Notes under the pieces: generated by a model
Seen by the model: only the letters and a program-made list of their open reading frames with translations
Told to the model about the DNA's origin: nothing
Database searches by the model: none
In this document: positions 5,942 through 9,790 of the stretch, in pieces
How positions within the stretch are numbered: position 1 is the first letter of the stretch
Layout of the letters: every line of letters begins with the position of its first letter
NCBI RefSeq assembly: GCF_946885725.1
Contig: NZ_CAMPGZ010000158.1
Span: 1 to 9,790, forward strand
Direction: 5' to 3'
DNA length: 9,790 nt
DNA from: an uncultured Nocardioides sp.
GTDB taxonomy: Bacteria; Actinomycetota; Actinomycetes; Propionibacteriales; Nocardioidaceae
Made by a program: the position numbers and the translations under genes

Positions 5942-8362
5942 ATGTCCACGCCACCGTCAGCGGAGCGCCCGCGCACCCTCGCCGACCAGCTGCGCGGCTG
6001 GCCGGACGCTGCGCTGGCCCGGCTGCTGCGCGAGCGGCCGGACCTGGCCACGCCGGCACCCCAGGACTCCGGGCAGCTCGCCTCCCGGGCGGCCACCCGC
6101 GCCTCAGCGCTGCGCGCCGTCGACCAGCTCGACCAGCTCCAGCTCACCGTCCTCGACGCCGTCATCGCCGCCGGTGGTACGACGTCGCGCGGGCGTGTCC
6201 GGGAGCTGGTGCACGCCGACGCGACGGCGGTCGACGCGGCGCTGGACCACCTGCAGGCCGTCGCGCTGGTCTGGGGCGACGACGAGAACCTCCGGGCGCT
6301 GAGCGTGCTCGCCGACGCCCTCGGCACCGCGGTGAGCGGGCTCGGGCCGGACGTGGAGCTGCTGCTCGGCGGCTACGGGCCGAGCCGGGTGGCCGCGCTG
6401 GCGAGCGATCTCGGGCTGAAGCCCTCCGGCGACCGCACCTCCGACATCGCCGCGATCCGGACAGTCCTCGCCGACCCGAAACGGGTGGCGGAGCTGCTGG
6501 CCGAGGTCGATGACCGCGCCCGCGCGATCCTCGAGCACCTCGACCGGGAGGGCCGCGACGGTGCCGTCGAGGCCACCGACCGAGCGGTGCGTCGCGGCGA
6601 CCAGGCCGGACCGGTCGACAGCCTGTTGGCGCGCGGGCTGCTGGTCGCCAAGGACCGACGGCACGTCGCGCTGCCCCGCGAGGTCGCGCTGCACCTGCGC
6701 GGCGGCCACACCACCCGCGAGCCGGTGACCGGCCCGCCCCCGCTCGTGACCGGCTCCCGCGACCAGGCGCTCGTCGACCGGGCCGCGGCCGGGGCGGCGT
6801 TCGAGCTGGTCCGGCACGTCGAGCTGCTGCTGGAGCACTGGGGCACCCAGCCGCCCAACGCGCTGCGCTCGGGCGGTCTCGGCGTGCGCGAGCTGAAGGC
6901 CGCCGCCGAGCTGCTGCACGTCGAGGAGCGGGTCGCCGCCGTGCACGTCGAGCTGGCCCGGGCGGCCGGGCTGGTCGACGTCGGCATGACCGACGACCAG
7001 GACGCCGCGTGGCTGCCGACGGACGCCTTCGACCACTGGAGCGCGGCCGGCGTCGCCGACCGCTGGACCCGGCTGGCGCTGGCCTGGCTCGACTCGCCGC
7101 GGATGCTCGGCCTGATCGGCACCCGGGTCAACGGCAAGCCGGTCAACGCGCTCGCCCCCGACCTCGAGCGGGGCTGGCTGGTCGACACCCGGCGCGCCGC
7201 GCTACGGGAGGTGGGCGAGCTGCCGCCCGGGGAGGTGCTGGCGCCGGGCACCGGCCTGCCCTCGCTGGTCGACCGGCTCGTGTGGCTGCGGCCCCGCCGA
7301 CCCGCCGCCAGGCACGAGGCCGTGGCCTGGGTGATGGAGGAGGCCGCGCTCGTCGGCGTGGTCGCCCTGGGCGGGCTGGCCGCCCACGGCCGCGCGCTGC
7401 TCGGCGACGACGACCCGACGCACCACGCGGCCGCCGCCCTCGAGCCGCTGCTGCCCGAGCCGGTCGACCACGTGCTGCTCCAGGCCGACCTGACCGCGGT
7501 CGCCCCCGGCCCGCTCGAGCAGGAGCTCGGCCGCAGCCTTGCCACGCTCGCCGACATCGAGTCGCGCGGCGGCGCCACCGTCTACCGGTTCAACGAGCGT
7601 TCCATCCGGCGCGGCTTCGACAGCGGCTGGTCGGCGGCGGAGATCCACGCGTTCCTGTCGTCCGCCTCGCGCACGCCGGTGCCGCAGCCGCTCGTCTACC
7701 TCGTCGACGACGTCTCGCGGAAGTTCGGCACGATCCGCGCCGGCTCCGCCGAGTCGTTCCTGCGCAGCGACGACGAGTCCGCCCTGGCCGAGCTCGTGCA
7801 CCACCCCAAGGCGTCCTCGCTGCGGCTGCGCCGGATCGCCCCGACGGTCGTGGTGAGCGACGTACCCCTCGACGTCCTGCTGCCGCGGCTGCGCGAGCTC
7901 GGCGCCGCGCCCGTGGTCGAGGCGCCCGACGGCACGGTCCGTCTGGCCCGTCGCGAGTCGATGCGCGCCCGCTCGCCGCGGCCCCGGCGCGTGGACGACG
8001 GAGTGCTCGGCGCGCACGACCCGCGGGGTGCGGCTCGGCTCGGCGCCCGGGTCGCGGCAACCGTCACCGCGATCCGGGCCGGCGACAAGGCCGCCGCGCG
8101 CCGGCCGCCCGCTCCCGCGCGGCCCTCGCAGGGACCGCGGTCGTCACCGGCCGAGCTGCTGGCGGTGCTGCGCGAGGCGGCGGACGCGAAGCAGACCGTC
8201 GTCATCGGGTACGTCGACAGCGCCGGCGTGACGGTCGACCGGGTCGTCGACCCCGTGCACGTGCAGGCCGGCCAGCTCACGGCGTTCGACCATCGCGCCG
8301 ACGACGTGCGTCAGTTCGCCGTGCACCGGATCACCGGCGTCGCGGAGCTCAAGGACGCCTGA
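5942..8362 (+). CDS. XPB/Ssl2-like helicase-associated protein with C-terminal WYL-like domain
   Basis: This 806-residue protein matches the actinobacterial helicase-associated family typified by Mycobacterium tuberculosis Rv0862c. It begins with the family N-terminus TLADQLRGWPDAALARLLRE (12-31), followed by RPDLATPAP (32-40) and a helical, winged-helix-like region. Residues of about 510-640 resemble the Helicase_C_3 / XPB-Ssl2 N-terminal-type domain. No Walker A (GxGKT) or DEAD/DEAH box is present, so it is not itself a helicase. An Arg/Pro/Ala-rich linker leads to a WYL-like domain (about 740-803) with VIGY (754-757), R767, DP (770-771) and VHRI (794-797). WYL domains bind ligands or nucleic acids in regulators and defence proteins. 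A role with the XPB helicase in DNA repair or transcription is inferred only. GGAG at 5935-5938 supports the start at 5942; an upstream GTG at 5879 lacks such a site. The end overlaps the convergent gene by 14 bases. Confidence 0.85.
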   Translation: MSTPPSAERPRTLADQLRGWPDAALARLLRERPDLATPAPQDSGQLASRAATRASALRAVDQLDQLQLTVLDAVIAAGGTTSRGRVRELVHADATAVDAALDHLQAVALVWGDDENLRALSVLADALGTAVSGLGPDVELLLGGYGPSRVAALASDLGLKPSGDRTSDIAAIRTVLADPKRVAELLAEVDDRARAILEHLDREGRDGAVEATDRAVRRGDQAGPVDSLLARGLLVAKDRRHVALPREVALHLRGGHTTREPVTGPPPLVTGSRDQALVDRAAAGAAFELVRHVELLLEHWGTQPPNALRSGGLGVRELKAAAELLHVEERVAAVHVELARAAGLVDVGMTDDQDAAWLPTDAFDHWSAAGVADRWTRLALAWLDSPRMLGLIGTRVNGKPVNALAPDLERGWLVDTRRAALREVGELPPGEVLAPGTGLPSLVDRLVWLRPRRPAARHEAVAWVMEEAALVGVVALGGLAAHGRALLGDDDPTHHAAAALEPLLPEPVDHVLLQADLTAVAPGPLEQELGRSLATLADIESRGGATVYRFNERSIRRGFDSGWSAAEIHAFLSSASRTPVPQPLVYLVDDVSRKFGTIRAGSAESFLRSDDESALAELVHHPKASSLRLRRIAPTVVVSDVPLDVLLPRLRELGAAPVVEAPDGTVRLARRESMRARSPRPRRVDDGVLGAHDPRGAARLGARVAATVTAIRAGDKAAARRPPAPARPSQGPRSSPAELLAVLREAADAKQTVVIGYVDSAGVTVDRVVDPVHVQAGQLTAFDHRADDVRQFAVHRITGVAELKDA

Positions 8363-9790
8363 GCGGCGAAGGCTCCTGCGGCGGCTGCTCGGGGGTGGGC
8401 GTCGCCGGGAAGCGCGGCGCCTGCTCCGGCACGGCCAGCCGGTGCTTGCCGCCGGTGCTGCGGGTCATCCGCTCCTCGACCTCGGTCGCGGCACCGGGCC
8501 GCCCGACGTACCAACCCTGAAGCTCGTCGCAGCCGAGCTCCCGCAGCAGCTCGGCCGCGCGTCGGTCCTCGACGCCCTCGGCCACGATGCGCATGCCCAG
8601 CGCGTGCGCGAGGTCGATCGTCGACTTCGCCACGCCCGTCGCGCGGGCGTCGACGGCGGCGTCGCGTGCGAAGCGGCCGTCGAGCTTGAGCGCGTGGAAC
8701 GGCAGCTCGTGCAGCAGCGCCAGGCCGGTGCCGCCCGTGCCGTAGTCGTCGAGCGCGAGCTTGACGCCCAGCCCGCGCAGTGCGCGGATCACGCCGGTGA
8801 CCCGCTCGGGGTCCTCGGCCAGCGCGGCCTCGCCGATGTCCAGCGTCAGCGCGGAGGCGGGCACGTCGCGGCCGAGCAGCGCCTCGGCGACGAGGTTGAC
8901 GATCGCCTCGTCGCGCAGGTCGCAGGGGCTGAGGTTCACCGACAGCGAGACCGAGACGCCGTTGGCGCGCCACCGCTCGACGTCACCGAGCCCGATCTCC
9001 AGCACCCGCTGGGCGATCGCGTTGGTGAGCCGGTAGCGCTCGGCTGCCGGCAGGAACTCCGCCGGCAGCAGCAGGCCGCGCTCGGGGTGGTCCCAACGCA
9101 CGAGCGCCTCGACGGCGACGAGCTGGCCGGTGGCGGACTCGATCGGCTGGTACTGCACGACGAGCTCGCGACGGTCGAGCGCCCGGTGCAGCTCCTCGGA
9201 CAGCTCGAGCTGCTGGGTCTTCTCGTCGCGCGACGGCTGGTGGAAGCGCACCGCGTCGCCGGACGTCTTGGCGGCGTACATGGCAGCGTCCGCCGCGAAC
9301 AGGATCTCGCTGCGCGTGCGGCCGTGCTTCGGGGCCACGGCCAGACCGATGCTGGCGTGGGCGTGCAGCTCGGTGTCGGGCAGCTTCAGCGGCTCGATCA
9401 GGCTCTCCTGGAGGGCCTCGCCGACGACCAGCGCGGCGTTGCGCGAGGTCGCCTCGTGCAGGACGACCGCGAACTCGTCGCCGCCCAGGCGGGCGAAGAG
9501 GTACGGCGTCTCCAGCTCCTCCAGGCATGCGCTGAAGCGGGCGACGACGCCCTTGAGCAGCGCGTCTCCGGTCTCGTGCCCGAGGGTGTCGTTGACCTCC
9601 TTGAAGTGGTCGAGGTCGATCAGCGCGACCGCGAACGTGCCGTCGCCCCCGGGCTCCAGGTCGGCGTCGTCGTCGGCGAGCGCCAGCATCGTGTCGAGGT
9701 GCAGGTAGAGCGCGCGCCGGTTGGGGATGCCGGTCAGCTCGTCGGTGAGCGCCATCTCCTTGACGACCGCGAGCTCGCGCAGCTGGAGGA
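8349..9790 (-). CDS. GGDEF-EAL cyclic-di-GMP protein, N-terminal part beyond the window
   Basis: The frame is open to the right edge, so the N-terminus, probably with a sensor or membrane region, is missing; what is visible is about 480 residues. The edge segment LAVVKEMALTDELTGIPNRR is the usual lead into a GGDEF domain. IDLDHF (9603-9620), GGDEF (9471-9485) and DAAMYAAK are intact, so diguanylate cyclase activity is possible. The RxxD inhibitory site expected before GGDEF is absent (ETPY instead). The EAL domain keeps EAL (9102-9110), VNLS, DDYGTG, LKLD, AEGVE (8568-8582) and LQGWYVGRP, but the usual EITE motif reads DIGE (8829-8840) and the loop after DDYGTG reads GTG instead of YSS. Phosphodiesterase activity may therefore be reduced. 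A Pro-rich tail of about 35 residues ends the protein. It should make, break or sense cyclic-di-GMP, which controls surface and developmental behaviour. Confidence 0.94.
   Translation of the reverse strand, partial: LQLRELAVVKEMALTDELTGIPNRRALYLHLDTMLALADDDADLEPGGDGTFAVALIDLDHFKEVNDTLGHETGDALLKGVVARFSACLEELETPYLFARLGGDEFAVVLHEATSRNAALVVGEALQESLIEPLKLPDTELHAHASIGLAVAPKHGRTRSEILFAADAAMYAAKTSGDAVRFHQPSRDEKTQQLELSEELHRALDRRELVVQYQPIESATGQLVAVEALVRWDHPERGLLLPAEFLPAAERYRLTNAIAQRVLEIGLGDVERWRANGVSVSLSVNLSPCDLRDEAIVNLVAEALLGRDVPASALTLDIGEAALAEDPERVTGVIRALRGLGVKLALDDYGTGGTGLALLHELPFHALKLDGRFARDAAVDARATGVAKSTIDLAHALGMRIVAEGVEDRRAAELLRELGCDELQGWYVGRPGAATEVEERMTRSTGGKHRLAVPEQAPRFPATPTPEQPPQEPSPLRRP

Overview
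The window is very GC-rich, with strong G/C preference at third codon positions, and most likely comes from a high-GC Gram-positive actinobacterium. Supporting this are the actinobacterial-type XPB/Ssl2-like helicase-associated protein with a WYL-like tail, the small secreted FAS1 protein, and long antiparallel open frames of the kind such base composition produces. A Propionibacteriales/Nocardioides-like host is a guess from protein style, not something I could test. Eight protein genes fill almost the whole window. No RNA gene, CRISPR array, insertion sequence or phage gene was seen.

Left part (1-2948): a surface-glycan module. A compact monotopic phosphoglycosyl transferase (145-747, minus) and a PIG-L/LmbE deacetylase (744-1451, minus) overlap by four bases and are probably one operon. 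Divergent from them is a UDP-glucose 6-dehydrogenase family gene (1617-2948, plus). Together they suggest synthesis of an amino-sugar- and uronic-acid-containing polymer: the transferase starts a lipid-linked glycan, the deacetylase could free an amino group on a sugar, and the dehydrogenase supplies a UDP-uronic acid. The rest of such a pathway is not in the window.

Middle (2924-5758): a gamma-glutamylcyclotransferase-fold protein (2924-3529, minus) overlaps the dehydrogenase tail to tail. A secreted FAS1 (fasciclin) protein (3667-4311, plus) is divergent from it. A perfect 36-base palindrome (4335-4370) lies between FAS1 and a convergent MHS-type major facilitator transporter (4388-5758, minus) and probably terminates both genes.

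Right part (5759-9790): an upstream region with a dyad that could be an operator separates the transporter from a large helicase-associated protein (5942-8362, plus). That protein overlaps by 14 bases, tail to tail, a GGDEF-EAL cyclic-di-GMP protein (8349 to beyond the right edge, minus).

After the first two genes, every gene is on the opposite strand from the one before it, so apart from the transferase/deacetylase pair these are single-gene units. No clearly new system is visible. The points most worth following are the transferase-deacetylase pair, the helicase-associated/WYL protein without its usual XPB helicase neighbour, the altered EAL-domain motifs, and the two tail-to-tail overlaps.
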